DNA of 64,000 bases from Elusimicrobia bacterium RIFOXYA2_FULL_47_53 (lineage in GTDB: Bacteria; Elusimicrobiota; Endomicrobiia; Endomicrobiales; XYA2-FULL-47-53), in contig MGVE01000006.1 of assembly GCA_001800315.1 (NCBI GenBank), forward strand, positions 186,001 to 250,000, read 5' to 3'. Positions within the stretch are counted from its first letter, which is position 1. Each line of letters begins with the position of its first letter. The position numbers and the translations under genes were made by a program. Shown here in pieces: positions 18,335 through 26,509 of this stretch. Under the pieces are notes generated by a model. That model saw only the letters and a program-made list of their open reading frames with translations, was not told the origin of the DNA and ran no database searches.

Positions 18335-20329
18335 TTAAACACTGAATTTGCTTACAGCCTGCTGAAGCGCTTTTACATTATCGGCAAGCTGCGCCGCCGA
18401 GGCGGTCACTTCTTCAATGCCCGCGGTCTGCTCTTCCGAAGAGGCGCTGGCTTCCTCGGCGCTCGCCGCAGTCTCTTCGGCGCTGGCGGCTATCTCTTCC
18501 ACCTGGTGTGCTATCCCGTCTATCTGGACTACTATATCCCCAAACTTAGCGCTCGCTTCTCCGGTCAGCGCGGCTCCTTCCTCTATCTCTTTCTGGCCGC
18601 CCTTCACAGATTCCACCGCGGATTTCGTCTCGCCCTGCACCTCGCCGATTATCCGCGATATATCCTGCGCCGAACTCGCCGAGTTCTCGGCAAGCTTTCT
18701 CACTTCGTCTGCCACCACCGCAAAACCTCTTCCGGCCTCGCCGGCTCTCGCGGCTTCTATGGCCGCGTTTAGCGACAGCAGGTTCGTCTGGTCGGCTATC
18801 TTGGTTATAACGCTTACTATATCGCCTATCTGCGCCGACCTCGTTGAAAGGCTGTCCATCGCTTTGGCAGATGTTTCCGTGGTTGATTTTATTATCCCTA
18901 TCTTTTCCACAAGCTTTCCCATCAGCTCTTTGCCTTTGCGTCCGGCCCCGTCAGCCGCGTTGGCGGCCGTTGAAGACGACTGCGAGTTCTGCGCTATTGA
19001 GGTCGTGGCCGAGGATATCTGTGTCACCGTTGACGACAACTGCGAAATAGTCTGCGACGACTGCGACGACACTTGCGCCAGAGACACCGAGGCGTTTGAT
19101 ATCAGGTTCGTCTGTTTCTTAACCTCATTAATTAAAATTCTCAGGTTCTCAGACATCTTCGCGAACTGCCCGGAAAGAACACCCTGGGCGGAAGCGTTCG
19201 CGGAACCGGTTTTAAGGTTGCCTTCGGCTATCATTTCAGCTGTTTTCGCGAAGCCTTTCAAATTCTCCTTCATCTTTGCAAAAGCATCTCCAAGCTCACC
19301 GGATATTCTTGAGTTCAAAACGGAGTTATTCAGATCGTCGGCCGCTATGCGCCTGGCCTGCACCGTAAGTTTCCGTAGCTGGCCCTGCATCTTGTCAAAA
19401 GCGCTGTCTAAATCTCCCTTGCCGGTGATTACTGCGGCTGCCTCTTCAAGCCCAAGCCCGTTTTTCATTTTTTGCTCAACTTCATCGGCGCCTATTTCTC
19501 CGTTGGCGATTAATTCAGCGCGGACAACAAGCTTGCGGAGCTCCAGCGTCATCTTGGAAAATATCGCCGACAGGTGCACAACCTCGTTTTTGCTTGTCAG
19601 GTTCTCCTGATCAGATTCAATCTGCTGGGAAAGATCGCCTTCGGCTATTTTAGCCGCGACCTCTTTGATATTTTTAAGCGGTTTGCCTATGTTTTTTGTC
19701 AGCACTAAAGTAAAGGTGACTGCCAGAACCACTACAATAATCACCATGGCAACCGCTAAAAAGCGCGCTGCCGCGTAAATACGGTCAAGTTCCGCTCCGT
19801 AGAATTCATGCTTCTTTTTCATCCTTTCCGCCAATTCTTCATACTTATCCATTAAAACCGTCAACACACTGCTCTGGGCATACTCAACGGCTGCTTTAGC
19901 CTCGCTGAATTTGGCGTCCCTGATCAGCTGCTGCGCAATCTTTCCTGCTTCATGAAGTTTCTTGTGGGGCTCCTCAAGCGCTTCAAACGGTTCTTTAAGG
20001 TCGGGATCGTTCATTTTGAAAGAATAATACCACTTGCCGAATTCGCACTTGGTATAATCCAGTTCGCCGGTAAACTCAGAACCCTCATTTACGGCCGTTG
20101 TCAGGGAACCCATCCATTTGTAATGAGCTGTCTGCATTTTCGCGATATGGGCGTTGAGCTCAATCATTTCATTTGCCTTATGCTCAAGCTGTTCGGTTTT
20201 GACAACGCTCACTATCCAAATAACCCCCATAGCCGCGGCAAGGAAAACAAAGAAACCAAAAGACATCGCGAGAATTTTTCCAATGGATGTTCTACTGAAT
20301 AACCTGTTCAGGATTTTAAACGGGTTCAT
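18335..20329 (-). CDS. Transmembrane chemoreceptor with periplasmic CZB-like zinc-binding domain
   Basis: I start this 664-aa receptor at the ATG at 20329, preceded by GGGAGAAAC. The longer frame from 20482 runs into a dispersed repeat (peptide [10 protein letters not shown]) and is spurious. TM1 is at residues ~18-42. The sensor domain between the two membrane helices contains HYKWMG (His69), KCEFGKWYY (Cys95) and PHKKLH (His122, His126). This is the 3-His/1-Cys pattern of the chemoreceptor zinc-binding (CZB) domain, which is usually cytoplasmic but is placed here on the periplasmic side. TM2 (near residue 195) is followed by HAMP-type segments and the signalling hairpin. The 3' ~750 bp nearly duplicate the receptor at 15034-17001. 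The PhnD-like gene lies upstream across a repeat-filled gap. Confidence 0.9.
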   Translation of the reverse strand: MNPFKILNRLFSRTSIGKILAMSFGFFVFLAAAMGVIWIVSVVKTEQLEHKANEMIELNAHIAKMQTAHYKWMGSLTTAVNEGSEFTGELDYTKCEFGKWYYSFKMNDPDLKEPFEALEEPHKKLHEAGKIAQQLIRDAKFSEAKAAVEYAQSSVLTVLMDKYEELAERMKKKHEFYGAELDRIYAAARFLAVAMVIIVVVLAVTFTLVLTKNIGKPLKNIKEVAAKIAEGDLSQQIESDQENLTSKNEVVHLSAIFSKMTLELRKLVVRAELIANGEIGADEVEQKMKNGLGLEEAAAVITGKGDLDSAFDKMQGQLRKLTVQARRIAADDLNNSVLNSRISGELGDAFAKMKENLKGFAKTAEMIAEGNLKTGSANASAQGVLSGQFAKMSENLRILINEVKKQTNLISNASVSLAQVSSQSSQTISQLSSTVTQISSATTSIAQNSQSSSTAANAADGAGRKGKELMGKLVEKIGIIKSTTETSAKAMDSLSTRSAQIGDIVSVITKIADQTNLLSLNAAIEAARAGEAGRGFAVVADEVRKLAENSASSAQDISRIIGEVQGETKSAVESVKGGQKEIEEGAALTGEASAKFGDIVVQIDGIAHQVEEIAASAEETAASAEEASASSEEQTAGIEEVTASAAQLADNVKALQQAVSKFSV

Positions 20330-20882
20330 GTTTCTCCCTTCCAAAATAAAATTTAATGCCTGCAACCACAACAAAACCAAACGGCCGGATCCAGGACTAA
20401 CAGACTGTGTCACAATGTCATCCTGAGCGTTAGCGATCTCGTATTTATAATTACCGTAGAGATGCTTCACTGCATTCAGCATGACAACAGCTCAAAACCC
20501 TCGTTTATGGCAGTTACGACACGGTCTGTAAAGCCCTCTGGACGACGACTCAGAAGAACCTGTCAGACCCGGCTGTTATCACAGGAACGACGGCTCAAAG
20601 AAGCCCGTCATTGCGAACTCCCGAAGGGAGAGAAGCAATCTTGCCTTTCTGTCTGAAACTACGAGATTGCTTCGCTACGCTCGCAAGGACGACGCCGCGG
20701 CGACAATCTACAAAACTTCTTCCCGCCACTGAACCTTCGGCGGGCTGCCCCGCCACTGAACCTTCGGCGGGCTGCCCCGCCACTGAACCTCTGGCGGGCT
20801 AACGCGTCGTTGCACTCCCCGCCCTCCACAAAAGCTTTGGCGGACAGGCAAAGACGGCCCAACTGACTCAAGTTAACGCCGT
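20330..20882. repeat. Repeat-filled intergenic gap between PhnD-like and CZB-receptor genes
   Basis: I see no credible gene in these 553 bases. They hold a minus-strand copy of repeat family A (about 20450-20530, also at 28250-28330 and 46285-46335) and a copy of family B (about 20606-20700, sharing CTCCCGAAGGGAGAGAAGCA with 26192-26285). They also contain the 27-bp tandem array described separately. Several short frames across this block give the low-complexity peptides typical of intergenic repeats. Confidence 0.8.
20722..20801. repeat. 27-bp tandem repeat, three copies, each with a hairpin
   Basis: Units start at about 20724, 20751 and 20778, exactly 27 bp apart. Each contains CCCGCC and GGCGGG separated by an 11-nt loop (ACTGAACCTTC), so every unit can fold. 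The third unit has one change (TTC to TCT). An inverted four-copy array of the same unit is at 36501-36607. Confidence 0.92.
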
Positions 20883-21746
20883 TTATTCGCCAAGCTTTTT
20901 GGACAGCGTTTTAATGGAATCAAAATCACTGTTGCTTGCCGGCTTAAAACCGGTTACTCCACCGGGGAGCGCCGCCGCTTTCATTACATCGGCCGGTATT
21001 GCCGCGAAAGCTTTTGCTATCTTCTCAGCGGTAGCTTTATCAACTTTGGAGCTTATTGAAACCGCCCAGCCCGGATATTTGGGCGTTGAAGCTATAACTT
21101 TAATTTTAGTTGTGTCAATTTTGTCTTTCATTTTCTTGACCATTCCGTCGCGCACACAGCCGAAGTCAACCTCGCGGAAATAAACAGCGTTTACTACCTT
21201 TTCCTGCTTGTTTCCCGGCGCCTCAGTGATTTTGCAGTCTGTTTTTAGGCTAAACCCGTTGTCCAGAGCGTAACCCTGCTGGAAAATGTATCCGCCGGCA
21301 GAATCAAAGCCTACCACCATGCCGGTCTTGCCCTTAATATCTGAAAACTTCCTGATATCGGCGTTGTCGGCATGCACTATGAACTCGCCGTAAAACAGGG
21401 CTCCCTCTTTCGCGTCAGCAACACCAACAGCCTTGTGAACCAGCGATTTATTTACTGAGGGGTCAATCATCTGAACGAAGGTGAAGGGATTTGAATAGGC
21501 AACTTCAATCCTGCCGTCTTTGCACATGGCTACATGTTCGTCAAAATTATTGGCGAAGACCTGCTTGAACTTGATACCCGTTTCTTTTTCAAGCTGGGCC
21601 AACAACGGCTTCCAACACTTGGCAAGTTCAACATTTGACATCTGCGGAAGCATGGCAAAGGTCACCTCGTCCTGGGCCCGAACCGGAACCGCGGCAAAAA
21701 GGACGGCAAACAGAACGGCTAACAACGACAACGATAACTTCTTCAT
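20883..21746 (-). CDS. PhnD-like phosphate/phosphonate-type periplasmic binding protein
   Basis: The protein is 287 aa from the ATG at 21746, chosen for its AAGGAGAG Shine-Dalgarno and because a signal peptide starts there (MKKLSLSLLAVLFAVL, cleavage after VRA-Q near residue 24). An in-frame start 48 nt upstream would bury the signal peptide. The mature part follows the PhnD/Phosphonate-bd family: VTFAMLPQM, KPLLAQLEKETGIKF, VAYSNPFTFVQM, GMVVGFDSAGGYIFQQGY and KVNAVYFREVDFGCVRDG-type signals. PhnD proteins bind phosphonates, phosphite, or sometimes other oxyanions and amines. No phnC/phnE is nearby. The next gene downstream, past the repeats, is the CZB chemoreceptor, so it may act as a receptor ligand-binding partner. 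Confidence 0.88.
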   Translation of the reverse strand: MKKLSLSLLAVLFAVLFAAVPVRAQDEVTFAMLPQMSNVELAKCWKPLLAQLEKETGIKFKQVFANNFDEHVAMCKDGRIEVAYSNPFTFVQMIDPSVNKSLVHKAVGVADAKEGALFYGEFIVHADNADIRKFSDIKGKTGMVVGFDSAGGYIFQQGYALDNGFSLKTDCKITEAPGNKQEKVVNAVYFREVDFGCVRDGMVKKMKDKIDTTKIKVIASTPKYPGWAVSISSKVDKATAEKIAKAFAAIPADVMKAAALPGGVTGFKPASNSDFDSIKTLSKKLGE

Positions 21747-21824
21747 GGCACTCTCCTTTTTTCTTCCGTTTGGCAAGCTGCCGAAACGGAACATTTAACC
21801 AGCCCGCCTGAGGCAGGCTGTTAA

Positions 21825-23852
21825 TTATATTTTGAACATAGAGACGGCTTCCTGCAAAATCCTTGCTGTGCTTGCCAGCTGGGCGGCAGAGGCCGTTATC
21901 TCTTGAATGGCCGCGGTCTGCTCCTCGGACGAGGCGCTCGCCTCCTGGCTGCTGGCCGCGGTTTCCTCGGCGCTGGCCGCTATGGAATTTATCTGCCTGG
22001 CTATATTTTCCACCTGCTGTACTATGTCAACAAAATGGGAGCTCGCCGACTCCGTCAGAGTCGCGCCCTCTTCAATTCCCTTGCTCCCGCTGCCCACCGC
22101 GCTTGAGGCTTCCTCTGTTTCCCTTTGAACCTCGGAAACAATTTTGGAGATCTCCTGCGCTGAAGTCGCGGAATGCTCGGCTAATTTCCTGACTTCATCG
22201 GCCACAACGGCAAATCCTCTGCCGGCCTCTCCGGCTCTCGCGGCCTCTATGGCCGCGTTAAGCGAAAGCAGGTTCGTCTGGTCGGCTATCTTGGTTATCA
22301 CGGTAACTATCTCGCCTATCTGCGCGGAGCGGGTTGAGAGGCGCCCCATGGATTCAGCCGAGGATTCCGTGATGGTCTTAATTAAGCGGATTTTTTCAAC
22401 AAGCCCTTCCATCAACTTTCTTCCGTCGCGGCCGGACTTGTCGGCATTCTGCGCCGAGGTAGAGGCCGTCTGCGAATTCTGGGCTATGGCGTTTGTCGCC
22501 GAGGTTGTCTGGGATATTACTGATGTGAGCTGTGAAATATTCTGAGAAGAGTGCTGGGTAATTTGAGCGAGGCTTGAAGAAAGGTCTCCGATAAGTTTTG
22601 ATTCTTCCTTAACTTTTAAAATAAGCTGGCCGAGATTGCCTGACATCGCGCTAAACGCCGATGTCATCACTCCCTTTTTGGAAGCGCCGCTGTCTGAGCT
22701 TGACCGGAGGTCTCCGGCAGCTATATTGTCCGCGGTTTTCGCAAAGCCCTTGAGATTAGATACCATCCCGGCAAACGCCTCGGCCAGTTCGCCGGGCATT
22801 TTTGATTCAAGAATAGGATTGTTGAGGTCGTCGGCGGCAATAAGCCTCGCTTGAACCGTCAGCTTTCTCAGCTGAGAATACATGCGGTTAAAAGATTCCT
22901 CCAGGTCGCCCTTCGCGTCGCTGTTGAGCGATTCGGCGGCCTTTTCAAAATCCATGCCCTTTGCCATGGCTTCCTCAAGTTCGTCGGCGCCTATGGCCCC
23001 GTTTGAAATGAGCTCGGCTTTCTGAAGGAGTCTGTTTAAATTAAAAAGCATATCATTGAAGGCTTCTTTCAGTTCTCCGAGTTCGTCTCTGCTTTCTATT
23101 TCCATTCTCTGGTGAGTGAGAACCCCGTTGGCGATGGATCTGGCCCTTGAGGTTATTTCCGCCAGCGGGCTCACTATAATTTTAATAAAGGCCAGGGAGG
23201 CAAGAAGCATGACGACTACCGTGACAGCGCCCATGACGCCTACAAAGATAATGTTTTTTCTTATCGTATGCGCGGCTGTTTCTTTGGCCCCGTCCACCTT
23301 CATCCTCAATATGTCCACCGTGCTCGTAACCTGCTCGGCAAATCTGCGGAAACGCTGATTCTGAATACCGTACAACTCTTCAACTCTTTCGGTATTTCCC
23401 GCGATACTCTCCGGCAGCAGCTCGTCATTATTGGTGTTGATGAACTCCTGCCAGGTCATATGCGCGTCTTTTATCATTATATTGAGTTCATCATCGGAAA
23501 TCTTGGCGCATTCAGAAAAATATGTTTCAATATTTTCGCTGATCAGCTTCATCTTCGTCATCAGCTGTTCAATCTTGTCGGTGTCTTTTTCGGCGCGGAA
23601 AGCCAGAACGGCAGAGTCAAAGCTGGAGAGTTCCGCTTTCAAGAGGGCCATATTTTCAAGCACAACCTGATAAGACTCTATGCTGTTGTAGAGTTTTCCT
23701 CCTATTTTGACCTCGTTTAACATCAGGTACCCGGTCAGAATAACCGCGGAGAAACCGGAGACAAACACCGCTGTAAGAAACAAAAGCTTGCTTCTTATTT
23801 TCAGGTCCTTGAAACGCTTCCACAGGACAAAGTTTTTTAACCGCATTTTCAT
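21825..23852 (-). CDS. Transmembrane chemoreceptor paired with PstS-like binding protein
   Basis: The 675-aa receptor has TM1 near residues 22-45 ([20 protein letters not shown]) and a periplasmic four-helix-bundle-like domain of about 150 aa. TM2 lies near 205-228 ([20 protein letters not shown]). HAMP and auxiliary helical segments follow, then the signalling hairpin [21 protein letters not shown] second ATG lies two codons downstream; GAGGGA supports the first. It begins only 15 nt after the PstS-like gene, so the two are surely co-expressed. Its signalling domain is more divergent from the two other membrane receptors than they are from each other. Confidence 0.93.
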   Translation of the reverse strand: MKMRLKNFVLWKRFKDLKIRSKLLFLTAVFVSGFSAVILTGYLMLNEVKIGGKLYNSIESYQVVLENMALLKAELSSFDSAVLAFRAEKDTDKIEQLMTKMKLISENIETYFSECAKISDDELNIMIKDAHMTWQEFINTNNDELLPESIAGNTERVEELYGIQNQRFRRFAEQVTSTVDILRMKVDGAKETAAHTIRKNIIFVGVMGAVTVVVMLLASLAFIKIIVSPLAEITSRARSIANGVLTHQRMEIESRDELGELKEAFNDMLFNLNRLLQKAELISNGAIGADELEEAMAKGMDFEKAAESLNSDAKGDLEESFNRMYSQLRKLTVQARLIAADDLNNPILESKMPGELAEAFAGMVSNLKGFAKTADNIAAGDLRSSSDSGASKKGVMTSAFSAMSGNLGQLILKVKEESKLIGDLSSSLAQITQHSSQNISQLTSVISQTTSATNAIAQNSQTASTSAQNADKSGRDGRKLMEGLVEKIRLIKTITESSAESMGRLSTRSAQIGEIVTVITKIADQTNLLSLNAAIEAARAGEAGRGFAVVADEVRKLAEHSATSAQEISKIVSEVQRETEEASSAVGSGSKGIEEGATLTESASSHFVDIVQQVENIARQINSIAASAEETAASSQEASASSEEQTAAIQEITASAAQLASTARILQEAVSMFKI

Positions 23853-23867
23853 TCAAATCCCTCTTTT

Positions 23868-24665
23868 TTATCTGACGGGGACAAAGTTCTCCGCTACTAT
23901 CGCCTGTCCCTCGGGAGAAAGCATAAAATCAAAGAATTTCTTAAGTTCGCCCTTTGGCATTGTCTTCGCGACGATATTCAGGGGACGGCTGAGAATATAG
24001 GCTCCGGAACGGACATTTTTACTTGTCGGTTCAACATTGTTATAAAGAACTGTTTTCGCGCCCGGCTGAATAAAAGCGAGGGAGGCATGCGTAATGCCGT
24101 TGATTTCAACACCTACGCGTTTTACGCAATCGTGCGGCCTGTCAATTTCAATTGAGGGCCCGAACTCACCGCCGTCAAGGGCGGAATCTTTAAATTCCTG
24201 TATCGTCGCGCGGCCGCCCGTTTTGATTTCAGTAATAACAACGATTGAGGCATCTTCGCCGCCCACCTCTTTCCAGTTTGTTATTTTCCCGGTGAATATG
24301 CCTTTTACCTGTTCTTTGCTCAAAGATTTTACCGGGTTTTTCTCATTGATAAATACCGCTATCGCGTCATATCCCACTATCTGATAATAGGGTTTGAGCC
24401 TTTTTTCTTCAATGGACAACGCACGCGACACGCCTCCGATATCTATACTGCCTTCCATGACCATTTTAAAACCCTTCCCGGAGCCGAGCCCGCCGATCTT
24501 GTCAAATTTTATGCCGGTCTTCTCCGTGAAAAGCTTCGCGGCGTCCGGCATAATATTTTCGCCTATGGTCGTTGAACCGTCGTAAGTGAGTCCCGCCGCA
24601 AAAACCGCGCCCGTGCCGAACAAGACAAACGCTGACGCTAACAATGAAACCAATAATTTTTTCAT
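23868..24665 (-). CDS. PstS-like phosphate-type periplasmic binding protein
   Basis: This 265-aa protein starts at the ATG at 24665, with AAGGGAG upstream. A longer frame to 24773 would precede the signal peptide MKKLLVSLLASAFVLFG (cleavage near VFA-A). The mature domain matches the PstS family: YDGSTTIGENIMPDAAKLF, GLGSGKGFKMV, IDIGGVSRAL, KGIFTGKITNWKEVGG and GGRATIQEFKD. Here GSTT and SGKGF would form the phosphate-binding loops. The protein is shorter than typical PstS (~320-350). No pstCAB or phoU is present, and a chemoreceptor gene follows after 15 nt. A role in taxis towards phosphate or a similar oxyanion is likely, but the ligand is unproven. Confidence 0.88.
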   Translation of the reverse strand: MKKLLVSLLASAFVLFGTGAVFAAGLTYDGSTTIGENIMPDAAKLFTEKTGIKFDKIGGLGSGKGFKMVMEGSIDIGGVSRALSIEEKRLKPYYQIVGYDAIAVFINEKNPVKSLSKEQVKGIFTGKITNWKEVGGEDASIVVITEIKTGGRATIQEFKDSALDGGEFGPSIEIDRPHDCVKRVGVEINGITHASLAFIQPGAKTVLYNNVEPTSKNVRSGAYILSRPLNIVAKTMPKGELKKFFDFMLSPEGQAIVAENFVPVR

Positions 24666-24694
24666 TTTTTCTCCCTTAGGAATTTTTTGCGGCT

Positions 24695-24994
24695 TCATTT
24701 CACTTTCTGGCCCGGCAGCAGCATTTTGAAATTTGGGCCTTCTTCGTTCCTGACTACTTTGTAGAAATCGCATACTATACAGTTAACCTGTTTCTGCGCG
24801 AACTCGCCCTGAACAGTTCCGCCGCAGAATGTGCCGGCTATAGCCCAGCAGATGCGCCCTGCGTTTTTGCCGGAGTTAAGGTCCTTTCCGGGGCCCGTGT
24901 AGGTGGCGGCGGGGCAAACTCCGAGTTCGTTAACTTTGGCCCCTCCCGGCTCTCTTCCGCACTTTTTGAATTCCCAGCAGTTCTGTTTTGCCAT
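24695..24994 (-). CDS. Two-CW-domain small cysteine-rich protein
   Basis: This 99-aa cytoplasmic protein contains two Cys-Trp segments, NCWEFKKCGREPGG (residues 5-18) and RICWAIAGTFCGG (residues ~48-60), followed by NCIVCDFYKVV. Eight cysteines in CxxxxxC/CxxC spacing suggest a bound metal or FeS cluster, or a redox switch. Small two-CW proteins of this pattern often lie beside chemoreceptor genes in anaerobes and are sometimes fused to sensor proteins. The exact role is not known to me. GGGAGGATTTA precedes the ATG. It lies between cheW and the PstS-like gene, so it may be a redox-sensing accessory of the array. Confidence 0.75.
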   Translation of the reverse strand: MAKQNCWEFKKCGREPGGAKVNELGVCPAATYTGPGKDLNSGKNAGRICWAIAGTFCGGTVQGEFAQKQVNCIVCDFYKVVRNEEGPNFKMLLPGQKVK

Positions 24995-25035
24995 TAAATC
25001 CTCCCGCGGTATATCCGCAAAGCGTCTGCCCCGGT

Positions 25036-25536
25036 TTATGTGTTTAAATCCGCCGCTATTTCTTTCTCTATTTTCCTGAGCGAGGATTTTTCCAGGTCGC
25101 TTAAAATCTTCTCAAGATTCAGCAGAATTATTATTCTTTTGTCCATCTTGCCGACGCCGCTCAAATATTCCGAATTGATGTGCGAAATTATCGGTGGCAC
25201 CGGGTCAATGTCTTCCTGCGAAAGCCTTATTACCTCGGAGACAGAGTCCGAAATAAGCCCGATGGGCTGGCCGCCAATATTGGCTATGACGATCCTTGTT
25301 TCCTCGTCTTTCTGCTTTTGATCCAGGCGGAACCTTTTGCGCAGGTCTATTATGGGAATAATTTTTCCGCGCAGGTTTATGACTCCTTCAATAAAATCCG
25401 GCATATTAGGTATGCGGGTTATCTCGGGAATCTTGATTATTTCCTGGATCTGGGTAATGGGTATGCCGTATTCTTCTTTTGAAAGTTCGGAAACGACTAA
25501 CTGCAGGGCCTCTGCCGATTTTTTTTCCTGTGCCAC
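25036..25536 (-). CDS. cheW: Chemotaxis coupling protein CheW
   Basis: CheW couples receptors to CheA. The 166-aa protein is a single CheW (SH3-like) domain with LQLVVSELSKEEYGIPITQI, IPNMPDFIEGVINLRGKIIPIIDLRKRF and LLNLEKIL at the end. A short charged C-terminal tail follows. The start is GTG at 25536, preceded by a strong AAGGAGG seven bases upstream. It is the first gene of the minus-strand chemotaxis locus. The region upstream carries a promoter and an intrinsic terminator, so its expression may depend on read-through. Confidence 0.95.
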   Translation of the reverse strand: MAQEKKSAEALQLVVSELSKEEYGIPITQIQEIIKIPEITRIPNMPDFIEGVINLRGKIIPIIDLRKRFRLDQKQKDEETRIVIANIGGQPIGLISDSVSEVIRLSQEDIDPVPPIISHINSEYLSGVGKMDKRIIILLNLEKILSDLEKSSLRKIEKEIAADLNT

Positions 25537-25664
25537 GAAAAACCTCCTTGATTGCTTCCTGTCCGGATACGCTCCTTTAAAACCGTTTCAACGACAGCGA
25601 TCGCGGCGCTTAAAACCAGCGGTCATGGTCTTCGCAGAACATCTCCGCCGTAATACAGCTTCAC

Positions 25665-25700
25665 AAAAAAATAAGCTATTATCCTTATGATAATAACTTA
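25665..25700 (-). terminator. Intrinsic terminator in the cheW leader
   Basis: On the minus strand, TAAGTTATTATC and GATAATAGCTTA (25700-25689 and 25683-25672) form a 12-bp stem with one G-T wobble and a 5-nt loop. Seven Ts follow (25671-25665). It points towards cheW, 129 nt before its start codon. Confidence 0.85.
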
Positions 25701-25839
25701 CCGATATAAACTGTGTTCCGCGTAATCGCGCAGTAAACCCTTCGCGGGGCAATTTGTAGTATGAAATATAGTCCGGTTGCCGGCCAATGATAGCTCATTT
25801 TTATGCTATTTTGTGTTTTGTTATAACTCCTGATAATCC
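25665..25839 (-). ncRNA. Candidate small RNA or attenuated cheW leader (~175 nt)
   Basis: A sigma70-type promoter at 25846-25874 should start transcription near 25839, and the strong terminator above would end it near 25665. The transcript holds four further small hairpins: ATAGC/GCTAT, CCGG-CAA-CCGG, CCC-GCGAA-GGG and CGCG-ATTA-CGCG. I could not match it to a riboswitch class I know. It could be a free small RNA, or a leader in which ligand, translation or RNA-binding controls read-through into cheW and the whole chemotaxis-hydrogenase locus. No ORF with a Shine-Dalgarno is apparent inside it. Confidence 0.55.
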
Positions 25840-25845
25840 TTGATA

Positions 25846-25874
25846 AATATATAACATATCAATGATTTTGTCAA
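25846..25874 (-). promoter_or_regulatory. Sigma70-type promoter upstream of cheW
   Basis: The -35 box is TTGACA (25874-25869), the spacer is 17 bp, and the -10 box is TATATT (25851-25846). It reads towards cheW but lies 310 nt upstream of it, with a terminator in between. The surrounding DNA is AT-rich. Confidence 0.75.
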
Positions 25875-26466
25875 GCAGTTTACAAACAATATTTACCGTG
25901 AGCGAATTATCGGTTATTTTTTCCATTTATTATCATTAATTGCCATAAATTTACAAAGATTGCCTTTTAGAACTTGGGTAGGGCAGCTGATAGCAATTGC
26001 GCCAAAAAGACGGTTTGGAGATAATTTAAATCGGTTGAAAAGCCCCATCTAAGAATCCCGTCACCCCTGAACCGTTCAGACTGGGATCCAGTAAAACCTC
26101 TGGATACCAGCTTCCGCTGGTATGACGACATAAAGAAGTCCGCCGTTCACTTATAACTTGAATCGATTGAAAAACCCTTACAAGACCCTGTCATTGCGAT
26201 CTCCCGAAGGGAGAGAAGCAATCTCGCTTTTCCGTCGGAAGCGACGAGATTGCTTCGTCGTTGCACTCCTCGCAAAGACGGCCTGAAACACTTTTTCAAC
26301 TGACTCAACTTACAACTTAAAACTTATAACTTAAAATGTTCTACTAGAATCCATCAAGCCTGTCATCCCTGTGAAAACAGGGACCAAGAATAACTTCTGG
26401 ATACCAGCTTCCGCTGGTATGACGGCACAAAGAAGTCCGCCGTTCCCTTATGTTTATGAAGGTAAT
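25875..26466. repeat. Intergenic region with dispersed repeats upstream of argS
   Basis: Bases 25875-26040 are AT-rich with no gene visible. From about 26050 the region is repeats. Two family C copies with CTGGATACCAGCTTCCGCTG are at about 26095-26125 and 26398-26425, each followed by an AAGAAGTCCGCCGTTC tail. A family B copy is at 26189-26285. A run of heptamer-like AACTTA/AACTTAAA units lies near 26300-26335. A short minus-strand frame across 26344-26688 is a by-product of the repeats. Confidence 0.75.
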
Positions 26467-26495
26467 TTGATTAAACGCGGTGTTTTTGATAGAAT
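26467..26495 (+). promoter_or_regulatory. argS promoter with very short leader
   Basis: TTGATT (26467-26472), a 17-bp spacer and TAGAAT (26490-26495) make a good sigma70 match. Transcription would begin near 26502, about 8 nt before the ATG at 26510, leaving no room for a Shine-Dalgarno sequence. This rules out the upstream GTG at 26480 as the start. Confidence 0.65.
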
Positions 26496-26509
26496 TCAAC
26501 ACACAATAT

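Noticed and set aside
18417-19610. A 397-codon plus-strand frame opposite the CZB chemoreceptor (and similar ones at 15245-15691, 15920-16813 and 22144-22545)
   Set aside because: The products are low-complexity Ala/Ser/Ile-rich, typical of the antisense of coiled-coil receptor genes. There is no ribosome-binding site, and they lie entirely inside strongly supported genes.
20330-20482. N-terminal 51-residue extension of the CZB chemoreceptor starting [10 protein letters not shown]
   Set aside because: That peptide comes from repeat family A. The ATG at 20329 has a good ribosome-binding site and starts just before TM1.
20722-20801. CRISPR array
   Set aside because: The repeats are contiguous with no spacers, the unit is 27 bp, and no cas genes are in the window. 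The same applies to 36501-36607.
20595-20871. Short frames across the 20.6-20.9 kb repeats
   Set aside because: They translate 27-bp tandem repeats and family B sequence on both strands, with no start signals.
25665-25839. SAM-I or c-di-GMP riboswitch in the cheW leader
   Set aside because: GCCGGCAACCGG faintly recalls SAM-I, but the GGTGGAGGGA-type core and the c-di-GMP GCAAA/GGTAGC core are absent, so I call it only an unclassified candidate.
26480-26509. GTG start for argS giving ten extra residues
   Set aside because: The codon lies between the -35 and -10 boxes of the best promoter, so it would not be on the mRNA.
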